Source: Sipunculus nudus (taxonomy: Eukaryota > Annelida > Sipuncula > Golfingiida > Sipunculidae). From it: a stretch of DNA of 64,000 nucleotides. Position 1 is the first letter of the stretch. Each line of letters starts with the position of its first letter. The translations under genes were made by a program, and so were the position numbers. Positions 22,095 through 33,203 of this stretch are shown piece after piece. Location: NCBI GenBank assembly GCA_026874595.1, contig CM049309.1:5974576-6038575 (forward strand), in the 5' to 3' direction. The notes under the pieces are model-generated. The model saw only the letters and a list, made by a program, of their open reading frames with translations, ran no database searches and was not told the origin of the DNA.

Positions 22095-25000
22095 ACAAAG
22101 AATCATTGTGATCTCTGGATTAGTTGTTCAGATACTTCAGCTTTTGTATTACATTTTCCATTATGCTGAGGGATACTTTGGAGTCATATAGCTTGGAGGA
22201 TATGGGTAACAGAGACCTTATTTCAGATTTCCATAGACACTTTTCATGGGCCTCCTTGCATGATAAGAATGAAGATTCTATGTCCTCTGTTGTTACAATT
22301 TGTGCCACATTAACAGATGACAGCATCCTTAAAGGTCTCAAAAATAGAGAAAAAAATTCGTAAAAAAACCCGAACAAATACAGGTGGTGCCACCAGTCTG
22401 CAGAAACTGATGAAACACTCAATAATCAATATCCATGCAAAGAATCATGGTGATCTCTGCATTAGTTGTTCAGATACTTCAGCTTTTGTATCAAATTGTC
22501 CATTATTCTGAGGGATACTTCGGAGTCCTATAGCTTGAAGGATATGGGTAACAGAGACCTAATTTCAGGTTATGATTTGTGCCCAATTAACAGATGTTCA
22601 TATCTTTAAAGGTCTCAAAATGGAGAACAAGTGACCCATGGGTCATGACGCTCAGCTGACTGGGAAGAGATTCACAAAAGGAAATTTTATCATCAGAATG
22701 GTAGTATATACTCATTCAACTGAAGCATCAAACAGATTAACTAACAGGCCAAGATTAAGTCTGTATTTATATATCTATAAATAGAGAAAAAATGTGTAAA
22801 CTTTAAAAACTAGAATATGGGTAGCCGACAAGTGACTATGTGTATCCGCCAAAATCAGAGTGAAGTGAGGCATGGATTGAGTGGCAAGGGGAAATAGAGA
22901 GAGGTATGTTGCATATTAGCATGAATGTCTGCAGCCTGAATGTGTACGTAGGTTGTGCCACCTACTACAAATCCAGAAAGCTGTTCAAGTTGTATACATA
23001 TGCGAAATTTTAGGCAGAAAAGTCAAACCACTACATGTGTATGAGTGATTATAGCTCATGGCAGACAAACAGACAGAGGCTGTGCAAAAATGGTTGCAGG
23101 TGGCCCCTCCAGTTTTGTGTATGATAAAGACCTATGTGAGATCTAAACACATACACAATTTGGCCCAATCAGTCAAACTGTTCCTGAGATATGAGCTTGA
23201 ATTTAGGTGGCGCCACCTGTCATATAATCAAGAAAGCTGTCCAGGATGTATAAACCTGCAAAACTTTAGGCAGTCATGTCAAACCACTACAGAGAAATGA
23301 GTGATTTTAGGCCTCAACAGACAAACAGACAGACATTGTGCAAAAATGATTGCAGGTGGTGCCACCATTTTTTGTGTATGTTATAAAACTATCCAAGGGC
23401 TACATTTGTATAAATTTTATTTCCTGATCGGTCAAACAGTTCCTGAGATATGAGCTTGGATGTGTGCAGCATTAACTAGAATGAAGGTGGCGCCACCTGT
23501 CATAAAATCAAGAAAGCTGTCCAGGATGTATAAACCTGCAAAATTTCAGATGAATTAGTCAATTCACTGCAGAGATATGAGTGATTTTAACCCAAGGCAG
23601 ATGAACAGATGGACACTGTGCAAACATGGTTACAGGTGGCGCCACCATTTTTTGTGTATGTTTTAAAGCTATCCAAGGGCTACATTTGTATAAATTTTAT
23701 TTCCTGATCGGTCAAATGGTTCCCAAGATATGAGGGTTTATGTGATGAAACACGACGCACAAATGGACGCTGGGCAGACAGGAAAGGTCAGAGGTCAACG
23801 CAAATTGGTTAGGCACCAGTTCACATGTGACCCGATAATTGGTGTAAGTTTCAGAAAAATCGTATTGTAGTTATTGAGATACTGCAGTTTTTGTATCAAA
23901 TTTTCCATTATTCTGGGGGGGGTATTTTGGAGTCGTACAGTTTAAAGAATATGGGTAACAGAGACCTTATTTCAGGATTCCATGGAGACTTTTCATGGGT
24001 CTCCCTGTGTGTCAAGAATGAAGATTCTAGGTCCAGTCTTTATGATTTGTGCCCTGTTAACAAATGTTCATATCTTAAAAGGTCTCAAAAATAGAGAAAA
24101 AATTCTTTAAAAAACCTGAACAAATACAGGTGGCACCACCAGTCTGCAGAAACTGATGAAACACTCCATGATCAATCTGTATGCCAAAAATCATGACCAT
24201 CATTGATGTAGTTAATGAGATATTGAAGTTTTTGTATGAAACTTTTGACTATTCTGGGGGATACTTTGGGGCCCCATAGCTCGAAGGATATGGGTAACAG
24301 AGACCTAATTTCTGGTTTCCATGGAGCCTTTTCAAGGATCTCTCAGTGTGTTGAGAATGAAGATTCTAGGTCCAGTCTTTATGATTTGTGCCACGCTAAC
24401 AGATGACGGCATCCTTAAAGGTCTCAAAAAAAGAGGAAAAAATCGTTTAAAAAAATCGAACAATATAGGTGGCGCCACCAGTCTGCAGGAACTGATGGAA
24501 CATCTCATGATCAATATGTATGCCAAAAATCATGACCATCAGTGATGTAGTTATTGAGATGTTGAAGTTTTTGTATGAAATTTTTGACTATTCTTGGGGG
24601 TACTTTGGGGCCCAATAGCTCAAAGGATATGGGTAACAGAGACCTAATATCTCGTTTCCCTGGAGACTTTTCATAGTTCTCTCAGTGTGTCAAGAATGAA
24701 GATTCTAGGTCCAGTCTTTACAATTTGTGCCTTGTTAACAGATGTTTACATTTTAAAAGGTCTCAAAATAGAGAAAATAATTTGTAAAAAATCCAAAAAT
24801 ACAGGTGGCGCCACCAGTCAGCAGGAAGTGATGGAACATCTCATGATCAAAATGTATGCCAAAAATCATGACCATCAGTCAAGTAGTTATTGACATATAT
24901 TGAAGTTTTTGTATGAAATTTTTGACTTTTCTGTGGGGGTACTTTGTGGCCCCATAGCTTGAAGGATATGGGTAACAGAGACCTAATTTCTGGTTTCCAA

Positions 25001-26092
25001 GGAGATTTTTCATAGACCTCTCAGTGTGTCAAGAATTAAGATTCTAGGTCCAGTCTTTACGATTTGTGCCCTGTTAACAACTGTTCACATTTTTAAAGGT
25101 CTCAAAAATAGAGAAAACAGTTTGTAAAAATTGAAAAATACAGGTGGCGCCACCAGTCTGCAGAAACTGATGAAACATCTAATGATCAATACCTATGACA
25201 AAAATCATGACCATCAGTGATGTAGTTAATGAGATGTTGAAGTTTTTGTATGAAATTTTGGACTATTCTGGGGGGTACTTTGGGGCCCTATAGCTCGAAG
25301 GATAAGGATAACAGAGACCTAATTTCTGGTTTCCATGGAGACTTTTCATAGTTCTCTCAGTGTGTCAAGAATGAAGATTCTAGGTCCAATCGTTACTATT
25401 TGTGCCAAGTTAACAGATGACAGCATCCTGAAAGTCTCAAAAATAGAGGAAAAAATCGTAAAAAATCAAACAATACAGGTGGCCCCACCAGTCTGCAGGA
25501 ACTGATGGAACATCTCATGATCAATATGTATGCCAAAAATTATGACCATCATTGATGTAGTTATTGAGATATTGAAGTTTTTGTATGAAATTTTTGACTA
25601 TTCTGGGGGGTATTTTGGGGCCCCACAGCTCGAAGGATATGGGTAACAGAGACCTAATTTCTGGTTTCCAAGGAGATTTTTCATGGACCTCTCAGTGTGT
25701 CAAGAATTAAGATACTAGGTCCAGTCTTTACGATTTGTGCCCTGTTAACAGATGTTCACATTTTTAAAGGTCTCAAAAATAGAGAAAAAAATTAGTAAAA
25801 AAATCGAAAAATACAGGTGGCACCACCAGTCTGCAGGCACTGATGAAACTTCTCATGATCAATATGTAGGCAAAAAATAATGACCATCAGTGATGTAGTT
25901 AATGAGATATTGAAGTTTTTGTATGAAATTTTTTAATATTCTGGGGGGGGGGGGGGTACTTTCTGGCCCCATAGCTCGAAGGATATGGGTAACAGAGACC
26001 TAATATCTGGTTTCCAAGGAGATTTTTCATGGACCTCTCAGAATGTAGAAACAAGATTCTAGGTCCAGCGGTTACGATTTGTGCCAGGTTAA
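22095..26092 (+). repeat. ~340-bp satellite-like tandem units
   Basis: The marker GGGTAACAGAGACCT(A/T)AT occurs at about 22205, 22546, 23953, 24293, 24634, 24970, 25305, 25637 and 25988, giving spacings of 332-351 bp within each run. Each unit also has ATTCTAGGTCCAGTC, AGGTCTCAAAAATAGAG, a CAGGTGGCGCCACCAGTCTGCAG block and TTGAAGTTTTTGTATGAAAT. Two units lie before and seven after a different block at about 22840-23850. Open frames inside are short and not conserved. Confidence 0.9.
22840..23850 (+). repeat. Second repeat class with GGTGGCGCCACC palindrome (~280-bp period)
   Basis: GGTGGCGCCACCTGTCATA and the following AAGAAAGCTGTCCAGGATGTATAAACCTGC occur at about 23206 and 23487. The companion phrase GGTGG(C/T)GCCACCATTTTTTGTGTATG lies at about 23356 and 23636. 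The block is inserted between two runs of the 340-bp array and shares with it only the 12-bp perfect palindrome. Confidence 0.75.
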
Positions 26093-26190
26093 CGGACAGA
26101 CGGACGGACAGACAGACAGACGGACAGACAGACGACAGACAAAGAGTGATCGCTATAGCTAAGATGACTTACAGTCAGCTGAGCTAAAAA

Positions 26191-26544
26191 AAAAACAATA
26201 TATTTTTATAAACCATACTAGTATGTATTTTATATTTGTTACCAGTAGTTATCAGTAGTTTTTTTTATAGTCAGTAAGTGATTTACTTTGTAAGTACTAT
26301 AAAATATACTTTAATTTTAAATTTTTAAATGACTTGGCTTACTTTTTTGCAGGTACTTAGATGGACTTTTGTTGTGTACTATGATAGATTGACATTGCTT
26401 GACATATTATTGTGCTACTGAAGTTGCTTTTGAAAATGTTTTTTATGTAACACAGTTTTATAAGTATGATAAAATGAATTTTGATTTAAAATGACATCCC
26501 TTTTTTATGAACAAAATAAAAATATATTTCCATTGGCTCATTGT
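26191..26544. other. AT-rich spacer inside the fold-back element
   Basis: Nothing coding is seen. The stretch contains repeated TAGTTATCAGTAG-like text and polyadenylation-like AATAAA near 26513. Confidence 0.5.
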
Positions 26545-26830
26545 GATTTTTTGTTTTATAATTGCATTTATTATGGGGAAATGGTACCATGCAATACTGA
26601 ATGAGTAGGTAAAACATCAGATGTTTCACTCCTGTGATAGTAAAAGCATGGATCGCAATGTGGGCTGGTCAAGTTTAGGATCTCAATCTTGGCTCGGCAG
26701 ATCTGTCCAGCCGAGTTAGCGATCCTGAAGCAACAAAGACAGGATCGCAATCTGGGCTGGACTAAACTGCGATCGCAATCTGGGCTGGACAGATCTAAGA
26801 TCTGTCCAGATCGCGATCTGGGCCATGACA
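26545..26830 (-). repeat. Right terminal inverted repeat of the fold-back element
   Basis: Reverse complement of 21211-21570 with scattered differences and a shorter length. It ends in the same TGTCA terminus read inward. It is followed by a TA tract and then GGTAATTTTTAAGTAC, the leader of repeat Q. Confidence 0.8.
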
Positions 26831-26838
26831 TATATATA

Positions 26839-27885
26839 AGGTAATTTTTAAGTACAAAAACTATCTGAACAAACTTTTTGGATTGCAATGCCTCTCAGTA
26901 TCTATCACTCTCAGTGTGCCAGTAAGCCTTAGAAACAGTGCTGCTTAAAAGATTGCTGTCTAATATATTTTAGAGGGTTGCAATGTCGAAAAATGTAAGA
27001 TCCTGGGGTTTGAGAGGCTCTGTCTGATACAAATGCTATTTGTGATCCTGAAGCGCTCACAGTAATAAGAAAGAACTTCATAATGTTTGGAGACTGGAAG
27101 TAGACATATCTCAAGCTCACACAAGTTCAGCACTTTTTGAGGGAGACTTACGCTCCCTGTTGATAAATAATACTGAGCATCAAGACCAATAGGTCCCTAG
27201 TTTTATCATGTGTGATAAACTCTGTTAGTGAGAAGTTAGTTTCAGTCATTAAAATTTCCTATAAAATACATCATTTTTCACAAAATGAACAGAACTACAT
27301 GCTTAGTACTGAATTTTTTTCCAGTGAGGCCTCCTGTTCTCATACAGTTTCGCCCATGGACATGTGCAGTGAGACTAGACATATTTCACATCATGAGCAG
27401 ATTTGTTGCTGGCCTAACAACTGAGCCCCATCCTCACTTTGGTACCTTCCTCACAGAGCTGTCAAGTTGTATTTTTGAGTGGGATGAAAGTGACATCAAA
27501 AAGCTAAGGGAGGCCAAGAAAAGGGAGCTGAAGAAACAGTATGGTGATTATGAACCTATTGCAGCCTAGATTTCTGCAAATATCATCAAGTTAGCTGGCA
27601 AAGCACTGCAGAAGAAGAACATGCGGGTGGATGAAACAAGCAAGATGATACAAGGGGTTCTAGACACCATGCTGGATTAAACTTACATGCTAGGTCTTCC
27701 CTTGATAAATAAGGAGAGCATGGCCAAAGTGTGGGAGGTCCAGCAAAAACACTTGCCCTGCATCAAGGATGTTCCTGCAGTGGAACTCTATGCCAAAACT
27801 GGCCGTCTAGTAAAGGGTGGGAAGAAACTTGATGTCCAAAGGTGTGCTCAGGGCTCTTCATCAACACCAGTGTAGTTTTATTCAT
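26839..27885 (+). pseudogene. Coding repeat 'Q', copy D (best preserved)
   Basis: The leader is the same as in copies A-C. One frame at 27285-27569 then runs through RPWTCAVRLDIFHIMSRFV, AGLTTEPHPHFGTFLTELSS, CIFEWDESDIKKLREAKKRE and on to a TAG. The sequence continues (KLAGKALQKKN, MIQGVLDTMLD) in the next frames, then a second open segment at 27687-27875 reads LPLINKESMAKVWEVQQKHL, CIKDVPAVELYAKTGRLVKG and RCAQGSS. Copies C and D keep the NKESMAK and VELY(T/A)K segments; A and B do not. I recall this series from large uncharacterised, probably transposon-derived proteins of fish and invertebrates. The function is unknown to me. Stops at 27567 and after the LDTMLD segment make it a relic. 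Confidence 0.55.
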
Positions 27886-28204
27886 GGTAAGTTAATATAT
27901 ATATTTTGGCAAAACTTTGTTCATTCTGTCACTGATTTTTAAATTAATTTTGTACATTCATTTCAGATAGAAAAAGTGCAAAAAGAGGAAAATAAAGAAA
28001 TAAAAATATCATCATTCTACCCTCCAAAAATTGCATTTTTCATTTATTTATTTTGTTATAAACATATTCTGATGGCAATAATGAAGGCTGCCATCATGAA
28101 AATTGGTGAAATCACTCTTCCTTCATAACAGACAACATAAACATAGAGAATGTCTTTAGGAATGAGGAATATTCACATTTTAAGTACAAAATGATAATAA
28201 TTTA
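27886..28204. other. AT-rich spacer
   Basis: Nothing recognisable is seen. AATAAA-type signals occur near 27990-28000 in a purine-rich stretch, and could be the 3' end of repeat Q. Confidence 0.4.
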
Positions 28205-28258
28205 GATAGACACCAATCATTTGTGGAAGTTTGGTATGTGTTATTGTTGGCATCCCAG

Positions 28259-28525
28259 GTTTCCCAGGGCCAGAAGTCACAACCGAGATGCTGCTTTGGA
28301 CCCAGGGAGGCAGAGGCGCTGTTCGGGCCAATCGTTCAGACGCTGAGGTATGCGGCGATACATAACACTGGACTGACAGATGTGGTATTTCGGGACCTCC
28401 GTTGGTTCAACGGGCCAGGCCTTGACAGAACCATGGAGTGGGGCCTCACGGCCAAACAGATCACAGACAGGGCGAGAACGGCTGTCAAGAGATTCAACGA
28501 AGGGAAGAGCTCCCTCCTGGATTAA
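28259..28525 (+). CDS. Unrecognised GC-rich exon-like frame
   Basis: An acceptor-like GGCATCCCAG ends at about 28258. The frame then runs about 88 codons to a TAA: a Gln/Arg-rich start, REAEALFGPIVQTLRYAAIH, TGLTDVVFRDLRWFNGPGLD, then EWGLTAKQITDRARTAVKRF. Base composition is richer in G and C than the flanks, and the frame has balanced amino-acid use, so it was probably coding. I do not recognise a family. No upstream exon is visible, and a 20-bp tandem duplication (CAGCACATCTACA(C/T)TATTGG, about 28541-28580) follows the stop. Confidence 0.4.
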   Translation, partial: VSQGQKSQPRCCFGPREAEALFGPIVQTLRYAAIHNTGLTDVVFRDLRWFNGPGLDRTMEWGLTAKQITDRARTAVKRFNEGKSSLLD

Positions 28526-28621
28526 ACCCAGTTTTTTGGGCAGCACATCTACACTATTGGCAGCACATCTACATTATTGGCTAAACGATCCAGAATAGAT
28601 TTGTTATTCATCTTTACACAG

Positions 28622-29046
28622 GTTGTTGGTGGGATTTACTCTTCTGCCAGTACAGTATGTCTGTGTGATAATTCCAGGGACTGTTGCCCTTCCCCGCACA
28701 CAATCAACCCCAGCACACAAGCCTGAGGATGTGAGTATTGTGTGCATGGAACTCCAAGTACGTGATAGAATAAGCTCCCCCCACCTCTTGACACTGTGTC
28801 TCAAGGGTAAAACTTTTGTATATATTCCTGTCTGACCCACCCATTTATGTCACAAGATGAACCCCTGCGGAATGACCTGCGGCTTTAATCTCTATGTGCT
28901 TCCCATGTGAGTCTTAGATCAACGTCAACGTTACATGAAACTGCAGCCCAACTTGGGGATTGACAATATAACAATACAGTCTGTCAGAATAAATAACTTT
29001 GTGTTTTAAACACACTGGGGGACAACACGTTTGGCGCTGCCCGACG
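28622..29046 (+). mobile_element. Possible LTR end with primer-binding-site-like sequence
   Basis: A ~400-bp stretch with AATAAA at 28988-28993 ends ...GACAACACG and is followed by TTTGGCGCTGCCCGACG at 29030-29046. The phrase resembles the start of the primer-binding site of Ty3/gypsy- and BEL-like elements (TGGCGC...). No second LTR or pol gene is seen downstream. This is a weak, motif-only call. Confidence 0.3.
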
Positions 29047-29349
29047 AAAAATAATAACATCTTAATTCTACACTCCAAAAATTGTATTACTGAACATGCA
29101 ATGAAGACAATAGTCATTCTCTGCACGGAATTTTGCACAAAAAACTAGCAAAACTGAGAGAAAGGTAAAGCTCTGGAATCCTATAGATCCACTGAATCGG
29201 TCAGATTAATTGAGACCAGTGAGGTACCAGGAAAATATAACACTAGCTCAGCAGTTTAATAACTCTGTATCTCTAATAGTTCCTCCTCAAAATTTGACCT
29301 GAATGGATATAAAATTTAAAATTTGTGTTTCTTTTTTTATGTTTTCAAG

Positions 29350-29540
29350 GTTGGAGATACCATGTTGTGCACACACAAATGCACATGCGGGAGGATTGTT
29401 CAAATTATGACATCAACAGAGCCAAAGAAGACTATGATGTGCGCTTCATGAGTAACATCAGCAACATGAGTCAGAGGATCCTTGGTTATGATTTTCTTCC
29501 CGAGATCAAGCCACCAGGAAAGCCTACTGGTACGAACTAG
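29350..29540 (+). CDS. Unrecognised terminal exon-like frame
   Basis: An acceptor (TTTTATGTTTTCAAG) ends at about 29350, and a frame of about 62 codons runs to TAG: GWRYHVVHTQMHMREDC, a DINRAKEDYDVRF segment, then SQRILGYDFLPEIKPPGKPT. It could be the last exon of the repeat-Q gene (a conserved-looking PPGKPTG tail), but that is a guess. Downstream at 29545 begins the dispersed repeat shared with 6139. Confidence 0.35.
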
Positions 29541-30024
29541 AATATCAGCAGAAGCTGACAAAAGCCCTCAGCCAAAAGATTAGTGGTAACAGTAACAAGT
29601 ATGAAATATTTGTTCTCACATGGATGTATATCTGCCTGGAGAGGGTTACATAATACAAGTGAAGGCTGTACTACTAGGTGGGCCTGATTTAAACAACACT
29701 TGACATGGTGTATGAAAACTTGAATAAAAGCTTCTCTTTTCAATCAATTCCTTAAAAATTTCAGATTTAAAAGATGAAATCCTTATGTATATAGGCTATG
29801 AAAATTAAATCAACAGTGCTTACAGGGAAAAACCTGCCTTAGCCAAAATCGGACAAAATTTAAGGTATTGATTTTTTATTTATTTTAATAATTTTAAAAT
29901 TGCAAAATTCAGATCTAATTTTGGGTTAACAATTGAATCTTGATTTAATAAAGTTATATCCCTGAAAAAAAGTCTCTCCCTTCAGCAATTCCTATGTTAA
30001 GTAAAAATATTTCCTGATTTTTAA
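29541..30024. repeat. Dispersed repeat fragments
   Basis: 29545-29630 matches 6139-6260. The block at about 29690-29990 (ACACTTGACATGGTGTATGAAAACTTGAATAAAAGC...GGGACAAAATTTAAGG type) matches 60625-60770 and related units at 62650 and 63380. These are pieces of the pearl-like family core. No gene is present. Confidence 0.6.
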
Positions 30025-31916
30025 ACAAGGGACCCATGGGTCACTGTGCTCAGCTGAAGTTGACACTTGAAGGTAAAAATCTAAAATAATATCAAATGGA
30101 GATAGAGTGTAGCAGGAAGAGGTAATAAAGGCAATGGTTGGTTTATATGATTGGTTTGTATTGATGAGGAAGAAATTGTTGCAAATAATATTTTGTGACC
30201 TGACCATGTGTTTCCTAATGTTGAAACTGAAGCATGTGAGCAGTTTGTGAACAAATGATCTGTACTATTACCATGATCATTAGTTGGCTTTTGGATTAAC
30301 TGTTGACATTTCAGTAGTTTACACATTTATTAAATTGAATATATTTTTTGTATAATATATATTATTAAATATATATGTATTTTTTTAATGAAATGTATAC
30401 AGTTGAAATATAATTAATTAACAACATAAAAAAGGGCAAAGAAAGCCTAATCTCAAATTCTGCTGAGGCAGGAAAATAATAAACAAATGTTTGTATTAAA
30501 TCCTCATTTTTTTATCACATTTTTTTTTTTAATTCAAGTTTATAGTTCTATAAATTTCCAATATAACATATATATCTTAATATAAAGGCTGATTCATAAT
30601 TCTCAATTGCATCATCATAAATCTCAATCTTGTCAGATAACACCACATCATGCATACAAATGTTTATTTATTATTTACCACAAAAATATATCTCTTAAAT
30701 CTGCAAAACAATTAATATCTAAAAATAATACTTGATTTAGATTTCACAATTTTTAATTGTGTCTTTATTTATCCATAATGTGCTTCATATTTTATAAATT
30801 TAAGCATACTGATGGGTTCAATTATATTTGTTAAAATAATTTAAAAGAAAATTGATTTCTTTAAAAATGCTACATCACACAACATTGCATCTTTTGGATT
30901 ACACCTTGAATTACTTTTTCAAGGAAAGTTTTTGCATATCGGAGTGGAAACAGCATTACAATTAAGGAGATATAGTGAAAACAATAACAATCACTGCATA
31001 ACACTTGGTGGGTTGGGGATGCGTGGGGGGGGGGTGATTTAATTTAATTGGGTGGTGATATGAGAATAACTGTACACTTGTCACAGCAGGGGATCTCCCC
31101 CAGTGACTGTAACAAATCGGCATAGCTAACTTCCAGTGACCTGGAGTGGGACCCTGCATCTGTAATCTGTAATCAAAGCAAATGACTACAATAGAGCCTC
31201 AAGAAAAATGCAATAACTAGCTTAATTTTCAAGCTTTTATTTTCAAATTTCAGATTTAAACAAATTAAATATTTATGTTCACATGCTGTGAAAATTAAAT
31301 CAATGGTACTTACATGAAAAAAACTGCCATGGTCAAAGTTGGGCAAAATTTAAGGTACTGATTTTATTTTTATGCTAATAACTTAAAAAATTTACAAAAT
31401 TCAGATCTAATTTTTGGTAAACAATTGAATCTTAATTAAACATAGTTATATACTTGGGAAAATAGACTCTAGTTTCAAAATTTTTCATGTTAAGTGAGTA
31501 AATATTTTTCCTGATTTTTTACAAAGTCCATTATGTTCGGGCCCATAACTTAAAAGAATTTAAACTTAACAGACTTAACTTCTGGCACGTACATAGGAAT
31601 AATAAAGAGGAATATTTATGGTAAATATGAGGAAAAACAGATGAGTGGTTTTGATATTAGGCAGTCCTGAAGTGTAAAAATAGGTTTTTAATAAAAAATT
31701 GAGGTTTTTCCCTAATTTCTCAAAGGAACGAAGTCGCAAAGACCCAGTTTTTGGCTTGGAAGTAGATCTTGGGGACATCTAACATTACACTGAATTTTAG
31801 ATTCCTAGGTCTTACGGTTTCAAAACGTGCCACATGGACAGACGGACAGACGGACGGACGACAGACAATGGACCACGACTATAGCTCAGATGACTTATAG
31901 TCAGCTGAGCTAAAAA
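30025..31916 (+). mobile_element. Pearl/Helitron-like non-autonomous repeat, copy B (1.9 kb)
   Basis: The left end ACAAGGGACCCATGGGTCA and the right-end hairpin (31883-31911) are the same as in copy A at 12397-14296, with the internal sequence collinear. The inserted poly-G lies at 31026-31034. Differences are scattered substitutions and small indels. Because the copies share internal sequence and orientation, they derive either from one recent family or from one segmental duplication. Confidence 0.7.
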
Positions 31917-32154
31917 CTGCATTATATTTTGGACCATTACTTCAAAACAATAGTCGATACTGACCTAATTTTTGGTAAGTTAAGTCCTAGTGACCCAATT
32001 TTTGGAATGGTAGGAGATTTTTGGGACATCTAACTGTATGCAAAATTTTGGATTCATAGGTCCAACTGTTTCAAAATGTGCCTGTTAACAGGCGGATGAC
32101 GTACAAAGGACCACGACTATAGCTCAGATGACTTATAATCAGCTGAGCTAAAAA
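31917..32154 (+). repeat. Truncated pearl-like unit with its own right-end hairpin
   Basis: A short stretch repeats the 3' part of the family (ACTTCAAAACAATA, CCTAGTGACCCAATTTTTGG, GTTTCAAAA(T/C)GTGCC(C)TGTTAAC, then GACCACGACTATAG) and closes with a hairpin at 32121-32149. It is directly adjacent to copy B. The arrangement matches 63381-63979. Confidence 0.65.
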
Positions 32155-33203
32155 CTAATGAATAAGATCATAAATACTGAGTAAATACTTAAATGGGAAC
32201 CATCAAATTGTATTTCATTCTTCACTCTCTTACATCTTTGTTTCCTTCATGCCCTTTCCTTAGTGCCTGTTTTTTGTCCTCTCCCCCCCCCCCCCCCATC
32301 CCCTCCTTTTTTCCTTGTCTCTCTACATAGCAGTCCTTTATGTCATGTTATGATTGTTGAGCATCAGCCATTGGAAGATGCTCTCATGTGGGAGCATTGT
32401 AGTTGTTCATAACAGAACATGTAAAGAAAATCAGGTATACTATAGTATTGGTATATATAAATTTAATGCAGAAACCTTAATTATTATCAGGAGTTTATCT
32501 AGATGACGATGCGGTGATGCCCAGAGCTTAAACCAGCCATCACAGCAAGTAGCAGCCTGGTCTGCACTCAAAACCATATTAGTATTAGTCCTGGCTGTAC
32601 ACAAAGTTTGGTACTCCCATCTTTTATAATTATTGTAAAATTGCGAAATTAATGAATATTATGACCAGACAGCAAATGCTAGGCTTAAACATATAAATAT
32701 TTAATATTTTAAGCTTAAATTCGGCAGATGCATTTGTCTATCCATGATCTTTAGTTAGTGTTAGTTACATAGCATTTCACTTTATGGTTTTGTAATTATG
32801 TCTTCAGTAGGAAACACAATATTTTGTATTTAGGCTTACTTAGCTAGCCTGATAGCCTGGATGTTATGTATGTGTAATTAAAATAAAATATAAAGGCATC
32901 AAGTCATTAACTACTATAAAACACTTGTAGCCAGCACCAGTAAAACAAACCAGGGGAATACAGGCAGCAAATAAAAATGCCTCAGCAGATCCACAAGGCT
33001 ATGTACAATAACAAAACTCAATGTGTAAATGGAGTCTTCACACCAAGGAGCAACCCTCAGTAACAGAATGTTTTCATTCTTGCAGAGATGGAAGACACAA
33101 TCCAGGTGCCTCATTGCATGGTCTCTTGTCCTTTTTATCACAACAAGTGAGTGCTCTGCTGGACCATTTGTTTCTGCAGACCTACAGTGACTTGGAGAAG
33201 GTT
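32155..33203. other. Mostly non-coding; possible MULE or other element leader at the end
   Basis: A 15-17-base C-run is at about 32281-32297. At about 32970-33060 a frame with CAGCAGATCCACAAGGCTATGTAC resembles 47850-47885 (AAACAGGTCCACAAGGTTCTTTAC), so the two loci share an element. Translation is interrupted in both. No intact gene is seen. Confidence 0.4.

Larger units (their letters stand above)
21847..26190 (+). mobile_element. Pearl-like repeat carrying a long tandem core
   Basis: The left end is ACAAGTGACCCATGGGTCATG then CTCAGCTGAC, repeated at 22627. The right end is (GACG/GACA)n at about 26093-26145 followed by the hairpin at 26157-26185 and A-rich sequence. Between them lie tandem ~340-bp units and a second repeat class with GGTGGCGCCACC palindromes. 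It shares end motifs with the 12.4-kb and 30-kb copies, but its core is unrelated to theirs. Confidence 0.65.
21211..26830. mobile_element. Fold-back-type element with ~300-bp terminal inverted repeats
   Basis: The left end TGTCAAGGCCCAGATCGCGATCTGG (first 20 bases: TGTCAAGGCCCAGATCGCGA) is mirrored at 26830 by ...CCAGATCGCGATCTGGGCCATGACA. The inverted match extends inward over about 21211-21570 and 26545-26830, down to ACCATTTCCCCATAATAAAT. The arms carry short palindromic subrepeats (GATCTTAGATC, ATTGCGATC, CTGGACAGATC), a feature of fold-back elements. Both ends abut TA tracts, consistent with a TA target. No transposase is encoded. The interior is filled mainly by a pearl-like repeat with a ~340-bp array (21847-26190). 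Confidence 0.75.

Noticed and set aside
22095-26092. CRISPR-like regular repetition
   Set aside because: Repeat units are ~340 bp and contiguous, without unique spacers; this is a satellite-type array in eukaryotic DNA.
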